Part shown: piece after piece, positions 25,355 to 34,482 of the stretch | Layout of the letters: the number at the start of each line of letters is the position of its first letter | Position numbering within the stretch: position 1 is the stretch's first letter | NCBI GenBank assembly: GCA_021776735.1 | Contig: JAJFFH010000051.1 | Span: 270,326-334,325, forward strand | Direction: 5' to 3' | Source: Planctomycetota bacterium | GTDB lineage: Bacteria; Planctomycetota; PLA2 | DNA: 64,000 nucleotides | The notes under the pieces: generated by a model | The model's input: only the letters and a program-made list of their open reading frames with translations | Told to the model about the DNA's origin: nothing | The model's database searches: none | Position numbers and translations under genes: made by a program

Positions 25355-28282
25355 TCACTTCCGCGTGTGCGTCCAGGCGCGGTCCCAGTCGTCCCCGGGC
25401 GGGTCTTGCAGGAAGTGCTCGCAGCGCTCCACATACAGGCGGCACGGGGGATCGTCCTCCGCGCCGGCTTCGAAGTGCGCCTTGGCGGCTTCAAAACGCA
25501 TTTCTCCATAGGCCTCGCGGCCCTGGAGAAAGCGCTGCTGTGACGCCGTGAAGGCGCCGCCATCACGGGTTTCGCCGACAACCTGGAAGATCTCGATCGG
25601 GTTGCGCTTGCCCTTCACACGGACGTGGTCGATGGAGCGCACGAGGAAGCTGTCATCGAGGGCGTCCCGGGTCTTGGGGCCGATCAGGATATCGACCCCG
25701 TACTGCTTGGTCAGGCCCTCGAGGCGCGACGACACGTTGACGCCGTCGCCGATGACGGTGAACTCCATGCGCTTTTCGGAACCCATGTTGCCCGAGATGA
25801 CTTCGCCGGAGTTGACGCCGATGCCGATCGCGATTGCCGGATCGCCCCCGGCGACGCGCGCCGCGTTGAATTCGTGGAGCCGCTCGAGCATGCGCAGCGC
25901 CGTGCGGACAGCACGGACGGCGTCGTCGGGTTGGGCGTAGGGCACGCCGAAGACCGCGAGCATCGCGTCGCCCATGAACTTGTCGAGTACCCCGTCGTGC
26001 TCGAACACCTCGTCGACCATTCGCGAGAAGTAGTCGTTGAGAAAGTCCATGGTCTGCTCGGCCGAGTACTTCTCGGCCAGGCTCGTGAACGCGCGAATGT
26101 CGGAGAAGAGCACGGTCGCGTCCTGGCGCACGCCGCCGAGTCCCTGTTTTTCGGGGTCCTGCAGCATGCGCTCGACGACTTCCTTGGCCATGTAGCGCGT
26201 CAGCGTGCTCTTGACCCGCTTTTCGCGGGTGATGTCCTCAAGCACAACGACGGCACCCGTCGTCGTGCCTTCGCCGTCGTGCAACGGCACCGCGTTGACG
26301 TTGACCGAACTTGCCTCCTCGTCGCCCTCAAGGCAAAGGTCCACGTCGAAGTCCACCTGGGCCCGCTCTTCGGTCAGCGCGCGCCCGACGAGCGCCGTGA
26401 CGCCCGCGCACCCGTCGCCCAAGAGCTCGCGCAGGTCGCGCCCGACGATTTGTGCGTCGGCGTCGCCCCCGCCCCCCTCTTGATCTGTGCCGTCCGTTTC
26501 GTTCCCGCTGTTGCTTTCCGGCCCGTCGATGTGAAGCAGGGCGAGGGCGGCGCGGTTGGCGGTGACGACCTTCCAGTCGGGGGTGAGCGAGATGATCGCA
26601 TTCGAGATCGAGTGCTGGACGCTCTCGAGGTAGTTCTTCATCGCGACGGTGCGCGCGTAGAGCTGGGCGTTTTCGAGGGCGACCGCGATCTGCGAACCCA
26701 TGGCCCGCAGGAGCTCCTCGTCCTCGCGCAGGAATGGGCCGTCGCTCTTGTTGATCGCTTGCACCACGCCAATGGGCTGCTCGGAGCGACCGATCACCGG
26801 AACGCACAGGACGCTTCGGGTGCGGTATCCGGTCTCCTTGTCGAAGCGCGGGTTGAAGCGGGGATCGCGGTGGGCGTCCGGAACGTTGACGATCTGGCCC
26901 GTAGTGGCGGTGTGGCCCGCGAGCCCGAGCCTCGCCGGGAAGCGAATCTCCTCGACCTCGGCGCCGCGCGCCTCCATGGACCACAGCTCGTTGGTCTCCT
27001 CGTCGAGCAGGAACAGCGAGCCGCGGTCGCAGCCGAGGATTTCGGTGGTCTTGTTGATGATTTTGCCGATGAGCTTCGGAAGGTCGAGGGTCTGCGAGAC
27101 GGCCGTCGCGACGTCGAGCATGATGGCCACCTTCTCGTGGGTGTCCATCAGGCGCTGGTACAGGTTAAAGTTTTCGACGGCGATGGCGGCCTGGTAGGCG
27201 AACGCGCGAAAGAGCGTCTCGTCCTCGGGCGTGAACAAGCCGGTCCGCTTGTTGATCACCTGGATGACGCCGATGATCTCGCCCTGCATGTTCCGCACCG
27301 GGCCGCAGAGAACCGCGCGCGTGCGGTAGCCGGTCTTCTTGTCGACCTCGGGATTGAAGCGGGGATCGTCGTGCGCGTCCGGGATGTTGAGCATCTTGCC
27401 GGTCTGCGCCACCCAGCCCGCGATGCCGCTCCCGCGCGCCACGCGGATGGTCTGCCGCTTCGCGCCCTCCGCGACCTTCGACCAAAGATCGCCCGACGTC
27501 TGATCGACGAGGAACAGCGTCGCGCGTTCGGCGGTCATCACGTCGCTCGCCGTGGCCACGACCCGCTCGATGAGATCGTCGATCCCCGCCTGCATCGTCA
27601 GCGAGTCGCCGAGATCAAGCAGTGTCGAGAGCCCGTGCAGCGAGCGCTCGACAGACCGCCGCCGCGTGACGTCGGTCTGGTAGCGCAGGTCGGTTTCTCG
27701 CAGCCGGTGGGTCACGATGTTCAGGAAACGGACGGCGAGGCTCGGTGAGGCCTCGAGGCAGCGCGGGACGTTCGCGTACGCGATCTCGAGCAGTTCGGTC
27801 CGCGTGCCCGCTTCACACGACGCCGATCGGACGCCTTCGGAGAAGTACCCCATCTCGCCCACGGTCTCGCCGGGCATGATCGTGGCCAGCGGGAAGCGCT
27901 CGCCGCTCGGATCCTCGCGAAACACCTCGACCTGGCCGGACGCGACGATATAAAAACTCTGGCCGCGGTCGTCCTGGCGCACGAACCGCTCGCCCTCGGC
28001 AACCGTGCGCTCCTGGACGTGGCGCGTGACAAGACGAATCTCCTCGTCGGGGATGCCGTTGAACAGCGAGCACACGCGCAGCCGGTCGAATCGCTGCGCC
28101 TGGACCGCCTCGTCAAGCTGCTCCTCCGTGATGACGCCCTCGGCGACGAGTGCGCGGCCGATCTGCAGGACCTCGCCCACGTCATTCCGCCCGCCGGTGC
28201 TTTTCAGCACGCGATCGATCTGCTCCTGCGTACAGGGCAGGTACTCGCCGAGGGGTCGTTCGTTGCTCTCCGTGTTGTTCAT
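25355..28282 (-). CDS. Multi-sensor adenylate/guanylate cyclase (cNMP-GAF-GAF-PAS-cyclase)
   Basis: 975 residues. Order: short helical domain (about 35-70, GRALVAEGVITEEQLDEAV), cyclic-nucleotide-binding domain (about 75-195), two GAF domains (about 240-540, each with GYRTR.VLC.PV), PAS-like domain (about 560-700) with a Gly/Asp-rich insert, class III cyclase domain (about 715-890) and a short helical tail. Metal ligands are visible in LFSDIRAFT and GDAMLAVFG; the purine-specifying positions cannot be judged by eye. It would couple cyclic nucleotide and small-ligand sensing to second-messenger synthesis in the cytoplasm. It is transcribed alone, convergent with the 24018 gene. Confidence 0.92.
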   Translation of the reverse strand: MNNTESNERPLGEYLPCTQEQIDRVLKSTGGRNDVGEVLQIGRALVAEGVITEEQLDEAVQAQRFDRLRVCSLFNGIPDEEIRLVTRHVQERTVAEGERFVRQDDRGQSFYIVASGQVEVFREDPSGERFPLATIMPGETVGEMGYFSEGVRSASCEAGTRTELLEIAYANVPRCLEASPSLAVRFLNIVTHRLRETDLRYQTDVTRRRSVERSLHGLSTLLDLGDSLTMQAGIDDLIERVVATASDVMTAERATLFLVDQTSGDLWSKVAEGAKRQTIRVARGSGIAGWVAQTGKMLNIPDAHDDPRFNPEVDKKTGYRTRAVLCGPVRNMQGEIIGVIQVINKRTGLFTPEDETLFRAFAYQAAIAVENFNLYQRLMDTHEKVAIMLDVATAVSQTLDLPKLIGKIINKTTEILGCDRGSLFLLDEETNELWSMEARGAEVEEIRFPARLGLAGHTATTGQIVNVPDAHRDPRFNPRFDKETGYRTRSVLCVPVIGRSEQPIGVVQAINKSDGPFLREDEELLRAMGSQIAVALENAQLYARTVAMKNYLESVQHSISNAIISLTPDWKVVTANRAALALLHIDGPESNSGNETDGTDQEGGGGDADAQIVGRDLRELLGDGCAGVTALVGRALTEERAQVDFDVDLCLEGDEEASSVNVNAVPLHDGEGTTTGAVVVLEDITREKRVKSTLTRYMAKEVVERMLQDPEKQGLGGVRQDATVLFSDIRAFTSLAEKYSAEQTMDFLNDYFSRMVDEVFEHDGVLDKFMGDAMLAVFGVPYAQPDDAVRAVRTALRMLERLHEFNAARVAGGDPAIAIGIGVNSGEVISGNMGSEKRMEFTVIGDGVNVSSRLEGLTKQYGVDILIGPKTRDALDDSFLVRSIDHVRVKGKRNPIEIFQVVGETRDGGAFTASQQRFLQGREAYGEMRFEAAKAHFEAGAEDDPPCRLYVERCEHFLQDPPGDDWDRAWTHTRK

Positions 28283-28300
28283 GGGGTGTTCCGCGCCTCA

Positions 28301-28406
28301 GAGGCTGTGAATGAATCCCTTCTGGCTTCGGCCGGCTGCGGCTGCGCTATGTCGGCGCCCTCCTCGCTCGCCCTCGGGCCGTACGATGGGACTTATTCAC
28401 AGCCTC
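28301..28406 (+). repeat. Intergenic repeat family II, copy B, with terminal inverted repeats
   Basis: 106 bp bounded by GAGGCTGTGAATGAATCCC and GGGACTTATTCACAGCCTC (17 of 19 positions complementary). The interior matches the copy at 5979-6078. It is small, without coding capacity, in the 200-bp divergent gap between the cyclase and the 28489 gene: MITE- or REP-like. Confidence 0.8.
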
Positions 28407-28488
28407 TCAGTATAGGGAGCGGTGCGGGGAGGGTCGAGGGTGGAAAAAGTGGCGGGAAGCCGTCGGAGCTACGGCCTACGCTGGGAAA

Positions 28489-29505
28489 ATGCGAAACATC
28501 GCCGTCCGTTTGCTTTGCCTCATGTTGGTTTTCTCCGTGGCGACAGCCAAGGACGGCGATGTCTCCTTGCCGGTCCAGGTCTCCGGCAGGCACGAACCGG
28601 CGGCCGGCCGCGTGGAGCTTCGGGTCGACGCCGCGGGGCGGTTGCTCTTGCCCGGAAAGGTGAATGGGAAAGCCGGTTGGCTACCGGTTTCGTGGCGCGC
28701 GCTCCGCGCGTACCTGAAGGACTCGGTCGCGCGCTTTGATCGAACCGAGCGCCGGGCGGGACGGCACGGGCGGGACGCCGATCGCTTGTCGCGCCTCGAT
28801 GTGGTGGTTGCGGCCGATGCGGCGGCGGCTTGGCAGCATGTGCAGTGGGCGCTCGTCGCGGCGGCCGAGGCGGGCCTCGCGCGGATCTGGATCGCAGTGG
28901 AAAACAGGAAGGCCGAGGGGGCGGCGCTGATTGCGGTCAACAAGACAGGCTATTTGCGGTTGCGGCTGCCCCCGGCGGCTACCAAGTCCGACCCGACCAA
29001 CGAGGTGTTGTTCCGCATCGGGCTGCGGGTGCAGGTCCAAGCACTTCACCAGGAGGGCGAGAAGAAGGGGCGCCCGAGCAAGATCAGATTTCGTTTCGCC
29101 GGTCGGGAATCCGGCGACGTGGCCGCGATCGAGAAATGGGTCGCGGACGCCAAGAAAGCGGCGACCGGGCAGCGGGGTGCGCGTCTGCGGGCGAGTCCGC
29201 ACATCGATCCGATGGTGCCGTACCGCGTCGCCGTGCAGGCCATAGGGGCCCTGCGCGCGGCGGGTCTCGGCGAGTTCGGGTTCGTGGGCACCGCCGTACC
29301 GAAAGACATGACCGACGCCGAGCGCCTGCCGTACCCGAAAGACAACTTGCAGCGTGGCGCGACCTGGGGCCGGATTCTCGCCGGCGCGGGCCTCGTGGCC
29401 GAGCGCATCAAGATCGAAGCCGCCGCGGACCCGGAACGCGACGCGAAACGCGACGCGGAGTCGGGCACCGGTACGAAGCCGGGTTCGGGGTCCGGGTCGG
29501 GATAG
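28489..29505 (+). CDS. Secreted ExbD/TolR-like protein
   Basis: 338 residues. The signal peptide (MRNIAVRLLCLMLVFSVATA) is itself partly encoded by a 14-mer motif, with a second, inverted motif just after the cleavage region (KDGDV). The centre resembles the periplasmic domain of ExbD/TolR: RLDVVVAADAAAAWQHVQWA ... AAEAGLARIWIAV; a second module about residues 225-270 repeats the pattern (YRVAVQAIGALRAAGLGEFG). No ExbB partner or membrane anchor is seen, so it is not a standard motor subunit. The tail is Lys/Asp/Gly-Ser rich. The anti-sigma protein at 36250 carries the same domain. Confidence 0.75.
   Translation: MRNIAVRLLCLMLVFSVATAKDGDVSLPVQVSGRHEPAAGRVELRVDAAGRLLLPGKVNGKAGWLPVSWRALRAYLKDSVARFDRTERRAGRHGRDADRLSRLDVVVAADAAAAWQHVQWALVAAAEAGLARIWIAVENRKAEGAALIAVNKTGYLRLRLPPAATKSDPTNEVLFRIGLRVQVQALHQEGEKKGRPSKIRFRFAGRESGDVAAIEKWVADAKKAATGQRGARLRASPHIDPMVPYRVAVQAIGALRAAGLGEFGFVGTAVPKDMTDAERLPYPKDNLQRGATWGRILAGAGLVAERIKIEAAADPERDAKRDAESGTGTKPGSGSGSG
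28496..28509 (-). repeat. Dispersed 14-mer motif, exact copy
   Basis: ACATCGCCGTCCGT followed by TTGCT, encoding NIAVRLL within the signal peptide of the ExbD-like gene; left arm of a 67-bp inverted pair. Confidence 0.9.
28549..28562 (+). repeat. Dispersed 14-mer motif, one mismatch
   Basis: AAGGACGGCGATGT encoding KDGDV; right arm, exactly 53 bp after the left arm start, as at 21755/21808. Confidence 0.75.
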
Positions 29506-29676
29506 GGTTCCGTCTGCGTGCGATAGGCTCCGGAGGAGCGCAGGGCGGTTCGCTTGGAACCGGGATCGGCCTTCGTAGACAAACAAGACACCGGTTCGCC
29601 CCCGAAAAAAAGCGCCGCAGGCGATCTTTCCGGGCGATTCTTCTTCGCGGATCACAGGTCGCGGCATCCCTTACCC

Positions 29677-32397
29677 ATGTCGCCTCCGTTCGATTTCTCC
29701 TCCCTGCTCCGCCACTCCGGTTTTTTGCGAGGTCTTGCGCTGGCCCTCGTGGACGGCGACTCGCACCGCGCCGACGATCTGGTCCAGGACACATGGGTCC
29801 GCGCATCGTCGGCCTCGGCCGCGGGCGTTCGACCGCGTCGGCCCCGCGCTTGGCTGGCCACGATCGCGCGCAACGCCTCCCGCATGCGATCCCGGTCCGG
29901 AGCACGCCGCCGCCGTCGCGAGGAGGCGAATGCGCGCGGCGAACAGGTCGCGTCCGCCGCGGACTCGGCGGCCCGTCTCGAGATCCAGCAGCGCGTCGTC
30001 GCGGCGGTGTGCGCGCTCGCGGAGCCGCACCGGACCACGGTGTTGCGCCGGTACTACGACGACCTCCCGGTCACGGAAATCGCGCGCCGCGATGGCGTCA
30101 CGCCGCGAGCCATCCAAAAACGCCTGCAAGCCGCCCTGAGTCAGATGCGCGCGACGCTCGACAAAGCGTGCGGAGGCCGCCCGGCGTGGACGGTGCCGCT
30201 CGCGCCGCTGGCCCCGTTGGTCTCGCCGGCCGCACTCTGGCTCGGGGGCCGCGCGCTCGCCGCACTGCTCGTCGTGGGCACGCTGACCGTCGGCGGCATC
30301 GCCTGGGCGGCTCGCGCGGGCCCGGAGTCTCATCGAACCCAACCGACCGCCCGCGAGACAGCGACCCGGGCCGTCCCCGAGGCCACGCCGCACGTTCCCG
30401 CGTCGCCGTCCGTTTCCGCGGGTCCGGTTGTTCTCGTCCTCGCCTCGGACGGATTACCGGTCGCGTCCGCGCGCGTCGAGCACGACGGCGCCGTCGTCAC
30501 GACCGGAACGAAGGGCCGCGCCGTGTTCGCTCGCTGGTCCGCGGACACCGTGACGGTTCGAGCGGAAGGGTACCTCACCGCGAGACAGCAAACGGACGGC
30601 GATGTTTCGATGGTTCGCGTGGTCTTGGAGCGCGGCCTGTCGCTGCCTGGACTCGTGTGCGACGCCCAGACCGGTGCGCCCCTGTCCGGCGTGCGCCTGC
30701 GGCTCGCCGACGACACGAACACGGGTCCGCTTGAAGCCGACCTGCTCACGGACGGCGCGGGACGATTTGTCACCGCCGTGCGCCGCGGCGTTCCGTTTCG
30801 GCTCAAGGTCCGGCCGCGCGGTTACTCGCCCCGCGTGGTGTTCGGCGTTCGCTTCGAGGCTGGGGAACCGCTGCGCATCGAGATGGGGAAGGGCGCGGTT
30901 CTCCGTGGCATCGTGCGCACGCCGGAGGGCCGGCCGGTCGCCGGGGCCCGCGTGCTCGTGGCGCGGCCGGCTGCGGACTGGGTGCGTGAATTCTCCCGGT
31001 TCGAACGGACCTTTTGGGACGGCGAGGTCGCTCCGGAACCGGTCCGTACCGATGAGCACGGAGTGTTCTTGTGGCACGGCCTGGCGCGTGGCCCGTACGA
31101 AGTCGTGGCCCGCTCGGGATCTGCTCTCGGGGCACGCCGGTCGATCGATCTTGGCGATGCGGCCGCGACCGTGGCGCTCACGTTGGAGAGCCTACCGCTG
31201 CTGAGGTTGCGCGTCGTCGATGCGCAAGGCCGTTCGATCGCCGCCTGCCGGCTGCACATCGTGCGCGAGAACGTGGCGGGCGCGTTTCACGGGCGCACGG
31301 ACGCAGCCGGCACGTTGAGTGCCGCCGTACCCGCGCCCGGCCGCTACCGAATCGGATTGCATCCTCACGCGCACGCTTCCGCCGTGCGTCACGTCGAAGT
31401 GGGTCCAAAGACCACGGATCACACCCTGGTACTGCCCGACGGTCTTGTCTTGCGCGGGCGCGTGGTGACGGCGGACGGCGCCGCCGCGTCCGGTGTGTTC
31501 GTCCGCGGGGGCAGCCGCTCGTGCCGTACCGGCTCGGACGGTTCGTTCGCGCTCCTTGGCCTGGCCGACAAGCCGATCGACGTTACGGTTGGCGGTGGGG
31601 TTGGACGGTTCCTGGAGGCACGCATTGCGAAGGCGCAGCCCGGCGGCCCGGCGGTGACCGTGACCGTCAATAAGATGCCGGTCCTGCGCGGATCGTGCAC
31701 TGGGCGGCGCTTGCGGGCCCATCTTGTGCGGCCCGGAGGCAGCGTGTGGGAGCGGTCCGTGGAGGTGGCCGCGGACGGCTCGTTCGCGCTGGGCGTGCCC
31801 GCCGGGCTGATTCGTGTCGAGCTGCGGCTGCCCGGCCGCGCGCCGGTGATCGTGACCGACCTCGCCATGGCCGCGGGCGCGGTGCGCGAACTCGGCCACC
31901 TCGATCCGCCGCCCGGCGACGTCTTGTCCGGCTTGGTGCAAGACGAAACCGGTGCTCCGGTCGCCGGTGCGAAGGTCGGCCTGCTGGTGACGGAGGGGCG
32001 CCGGCTGCGCAGCGCCGGGACGGCGTTTTCGGGACCGGCCGGGCGGTTTTCGCTTTCGGGAGTGTCCGCCGGCCCGGGCCGACTGTTCGCCTCCGGCCGT
32101 TTCGGACAGTCCAGACTCGTGGACGTTGCGCGTGGACAGGGCCGAACCGGCGTCGTGCTGACGCTGCCGCGTGCGGGCCGGCTGGTCGCCTATCTGCCCG
32201 GCCTGGCTCCGGGCGATCCGGTCCGGGTGGTGCGCGTCGCGGACAGCAAGGAAACCACGCTCTCCGAGGGCGCACCGGGCGCCTGGTCCGCCGACCTCCC
32301 GCCAGGCCGATACCGCCTGCGAGCAGGCTCCCAAGACATCGCCGTCGTGCAGCTACAGCCCGGAGAGTCCCTGGAGATAGCCCACCGGCTGCGGTGA
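29677..32397 (+). CDS. Second ECF sigma factor fused to membrane helix and carboxypeptidase-regulatory-like domains
   Basis: 906 residues starting MSPPFDFSSLLRHSGFLR. Region 2 (about 18-80: ADDLVQDTWVRASSAS, PRAWLATIARNASRM) and region 4 (about 105-165: LAEPHRTTVLRRYYDDLP, AIQKRLQAALSQMRATLD) are intact. A membrane helix lies at about 190-214 (ALAALLVVGTLTVGGIAWAA). The rest is about six beta-sandwich units (LPGLVCDAQTGAPLSGVRLR, RGIVRTPEGRPVAGARVLVA, SGLVQDETGAPVAGAKVGLL). Same plan as the 11486 gene but only distantly similar in sequence. The upstream open frame from 29554 is not conserved. A 14-mer motif (QQTDGDV) lies in the first beta unit. Confidence 0.85.
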   Translation: MSPPFDFSSLLRHSGFLRGLALALVDGDSHRADDLVQDTWVRASSASAAGVRPRRPRAWLATIARNASRMRSRSGARRRRREEANARGEQVASAADSAARLEIQQRVVAAVCALAEPHRTTVLRRYYDDLPVTEIARRDGVTPRAIQKRLQAALSQMRATLDKACGGRPAWTVPLAPLAPLVSPAALWLGGRALAALLVVGTLTVGGIAWAARAGPESHRTQPTARETATRAVPEATPHVPASPSVSAGPVVLVLASDGLPVASARVEHDGAVVTTGTKGRAVFARWSADTVTVRAEGYLTARQQTDGDVSMVRVVLERGLSLPGLVCDAQTGAPLSGVRLRLADDTNTGPLEADLLTDGAGRFVTAVRRGVPFRLKVRPRGYSPRVVFGVRFEAGEPLRIEMGKGAVLRGIVRTPEGRPVAGARVLVARPAADWVREFSRFERTFWDGEVAPEPVRTDEHGVFLWHGLARGPYEVVARSGSALGARRSIDLGDAAATVALTLESLPLLRLRVVDAQGRSIAACRLHIVRENVAGAFHGRTDAAGTLSAAVPAPGRYRIGLHPHAHASAVRHVEVGPKTTDHTLVLPDGLVLRGRVVTADGAAASGVFVRGGSRSCRTGSDGSFALLGLADKPIDVTVGGGVGRFLEARIAKAQPGGPAVTVTVNKMPVLRGSCTGRRLRAHLVRPGGSVWERSVEVAADGSFALGVPAGLIRVELRLPGRAPVIVTDLAMAAGAVRELGHLDPPPGDVLSGLVQDETGAPVAGAKVGLLVTEGRRLRSAGTAFSGPAGRFSLSGVSAGPGRLFASGRFGQSRLVDVARGQGRTGVVLTLPRAGRLVAYLPGLAPGDPVRVVRVADSKETTLSEGAPGAWSADLPPGRYRLRAGSQDIAVVQLQPGESLEIAHRLR
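30592..30605 (+). repeat. Dispersed 14-mer motif, exact copy
   Basis: ACGGACGGCGATGT after AGCAA, encoding QTDGDV in the sigma fusion. Confidence 0.9.
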
Positions 32398-32436
32398 GGT
32401 CCGCCGGGCTACACTAGGAGCCGGCCCGGCCCGCTG

Positions 32437-32457
32437 AAAAGGCGCCTCAGGCGATTT
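32437..32457 (+). terminator. Rho-independent terminator after sigma-fusion gene
   Basis: GCGCC-TCA-GGCG stem followed by ATTTTT, 40 bp past the stop; a second CAGGCGATTTTTT follows at once. The same CGCC.CAGGCGAT unit recurs at 29611 and 52902. Confidence 0.6.
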
Positions 32458-32558
32458 TTCGGCTGCAGGCGATTTTTTCGGGGGTGGGGCAAATGGTATA
32501 CCCACGCGGGTGGTGGCCCCATGCCGGTAGGGCGCGGAGGGCTGTCGCAGGAGTGCCC

Positions 32559-34454
32559 ATGGCCTTTCCGATTGATCTTTCGAAGTTCGTTCCGGTCGTT
32601 CTCGATCTCAAGCAGACCGAGCTGACCGGCGCGCAACGCGCGCAACTCGAGCAAAACATCGAGGTGTGCCGCGACACCATCATCTTTTTCACCGCGGTCG
32701 CCGCGGCGAGGGGGCTCGGGGGCCACACCGGCGGGCCCTATGACATCGTGCCCGAACTGCTCATTGCGGACGGGTTCATGCGCGGCAGCGACGACGTGCT
32801 GCCGGTGTACTTCGATGAAGCCGGTCACCGCGTCGCGATTCAGTACCTCATGTCGGTGCTCAACGGCGAGATGGAGGCGGAGCGGCTGCTCGACTACCGC
32901 GCGGCGGGTTCGAAGCTGCCGGGGCATCCCGAACGCGGCTTCACGCCCGGCGTCAAGTTCAGCTCGGGGCGGCTCGGGCACATGTGGCCGTACGTCAACG
33001 GCGTCGCGCTCGCGCACCCGGACAAGAAGGTGATCTGCTTCGGATCCGACGGCGCGCAGATGGAGGGCAACGACGCCGAAGCGGCACGGCTCGCCGTCGC
33101 CCGCCGTCTGAACGTCAAGCTGCTGATCGACGACAACGACGTCACGATCTCCGGCCACCCGACCGAGTACCTGCCCGGCTTCGATCTTGCCGACACCCTC
33201 GAGGGCCACGGCCTGACCGTTGACATCGGGCCGGCCGAGGAGCTGGACTCGCTGTTTGCGCGGATGCAGCGCGCGCTGGCCACGGACGGTCCGGTCGCGC
33301 TGATCAACAAGCGCAAGATGGCGCCCGGCGTCCCCGAGATCGAGGGCACGCCGAAGGGCCACGACGTGATCGCGCCCCCGCCCGCGATCGCGTACCTTAG
33401 CGCGCGTGGCGAGACCGCGGCGGTGCAGTACCTGCAAGGCGTCAAAAAGCTCAAGGACTCAGCGACGTTTCGCGGCAGCTCGCAAAAACAAGCGAAGAAC
33501 CGCGACTTGTTCGGCAGCATCGTCTGCGATCTGCTGGACCGGCTCGATCCGGCGGAGAAGAAAAAGCGCGTGCTCGCGATCGACTGCGACCTCGAGGGTT
33601 CGTGCGGGCTGCATCACATCCAAAAGCGCCATCCCGACATCTACATCCGCGGCGGCGTGATGGAGCGCGGCAATTTCTCGGCGGCCGCGGGCTTTGGGAT
33701 GAATCCGGGCCGGCAGGGCATCTTCGGAACGTTCTCCGCGTTTTTGGAGATGGTCATCTCCGAGATCACGATGGCCCGGCTCAACGAGAGCAACGTGCTC
33801 GCGCACTTTTCGCACGCGGGCGTCGACTGGATGGCGGACAACACCTGCCACTTCGGGGTCAACAACTTCTTCGCGCACAACGGCCTGCGGGAAGGCGACA
33901 ACACGCGCCTCTACTTCCCCGCCGACAAGCACCAGATGCGCGCGCTCATCGAACGCGTTTTCGACGACGCCGGCATGCGCTTCGTGTTCTCCACGCGCTC
34001 GGGCACCCCGGACATTCTCACCCCCGACGGCCAGGCGCACTATGGCGACGGCTACCGCTTCGAGCCGGGCCGCGACGACGTGATCCGCGACGGGAAGGAC
34101 GGCTGGATCGTGAGCTACGGCGAAATGCTGTACCGCTCGCTCGACGCCGTCGAACGACTGCGCGACCAAGGCCTCGACGTGGGGCTGCTCAACAAGGCGA
34201 CCTTAAACGTCGCCGACGACGAGGCGCTGGCCCGCATCGGCGGCTCGAAATTCGTGCTGGTCGTCGAGAGCCAAAACATCGACACGGGCCTCGGCGCGCG
34301 CTTCGGCACCTGGCTCCTGCAACGCGGCCACGCGCCGGCATACGGCCACCTGGGCACGCACCGACAGGGCGACGGCGGCTTGTGGGAGCACATGCACCAC
34401 CAGGGCCTCGACCCCGAATCGATCGTTCAAAAAGCCAAGTCGCTGACCGAATAG
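32559..34454 (+). CDS. Transketolase-family thiamine-diphosphate enzyme
   Basis: 631 residues from ATG preceded by CAGGAG. The N-terminal thiamine-diphosphate half has GGHTGGPYDIVPELLIADGF and SSGRLGHMWPYVNGVAL; the cofactor site is GSDGAQMEGNDAEAARLAV followed by LLIDDNDVTISGH. The Pyr half begins near 330 (LFGSIVCDLLDRL) with the catalytic Glu in VMERGNFSAAAGFGM, and a C-terminal domain with VVESQNIDTGLGARFG. It is similar in length to classical transketolases but diverged from the pentose-phosphate enzyme, so the exact substrate pair is uncertain. It stands alone, 160 bp after the sigma-fusion gene. Confidence 0.88.
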   Translation: MAFPIDLSKFVPVVLDLKQTELTGAQRAQLEQNIEVCRDTIIFFTAVAAARGLGGHTGGPYDIVPELLIADGFMRGSDDVLPVYFDEAGHRVAIQYLMSVLNGEMEAERLLDYRAAGSKLPGHPERGFTPGVKFSSGRLGHMWPYVNGVALAHPDKKVICFGSDGAQMEGNDAEAARLAVARRLNVKLLIDDNDVTISGHPTEYLPGFDLADTLEGHGLTVDIGPAEELDSLFARMQRALATDGPVALINKRKMAPGVPEIEGTPKGHDVIAPPPAIAYLSARGETAAVQYLQGVKKLKDSATFRGSSQKQAKNRDLFGSIVCDLLDRLDPAEKKKRVLAIDCDLEGSCGLHHIQKRHPDIYIRGGVMERGNFSAAAGFGMNPGRQGIFGTFSAFLEMVISEITMARLNESNVLAHFSHAGVDWMADNTCHFGVNNFFAHNGLREGDNTRLYFPADKHQMRALIERVFDDAGMRFVFSTRSGTPDILTPDGQAHYGDGYRFEPGRDDVIRDGKDGWIVSYGEMLYRSLDAVERLRDQGLDVGLLNKATLNVADDEALARIGGSKFVLVVESQNIDTGLGARFGTWLLQRGHAPAYGHLGTHRQGDGGLWEHMHHQGLDPESIVQKAKSLTE

Positions 34455-34482
34455 GGTCGCGTTGGCCTGGTAGGGGTACGAC

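Noticed and set aside
32336..32349. ACATCGCCGTCGTG (and ACATCGCCGTCGTA at 41591) as full motif copies
   Set aside because: They share the first 11 bases and place AGC at the right distance, but the core CGTCCGT is changed. Listed only as off-register relatives.
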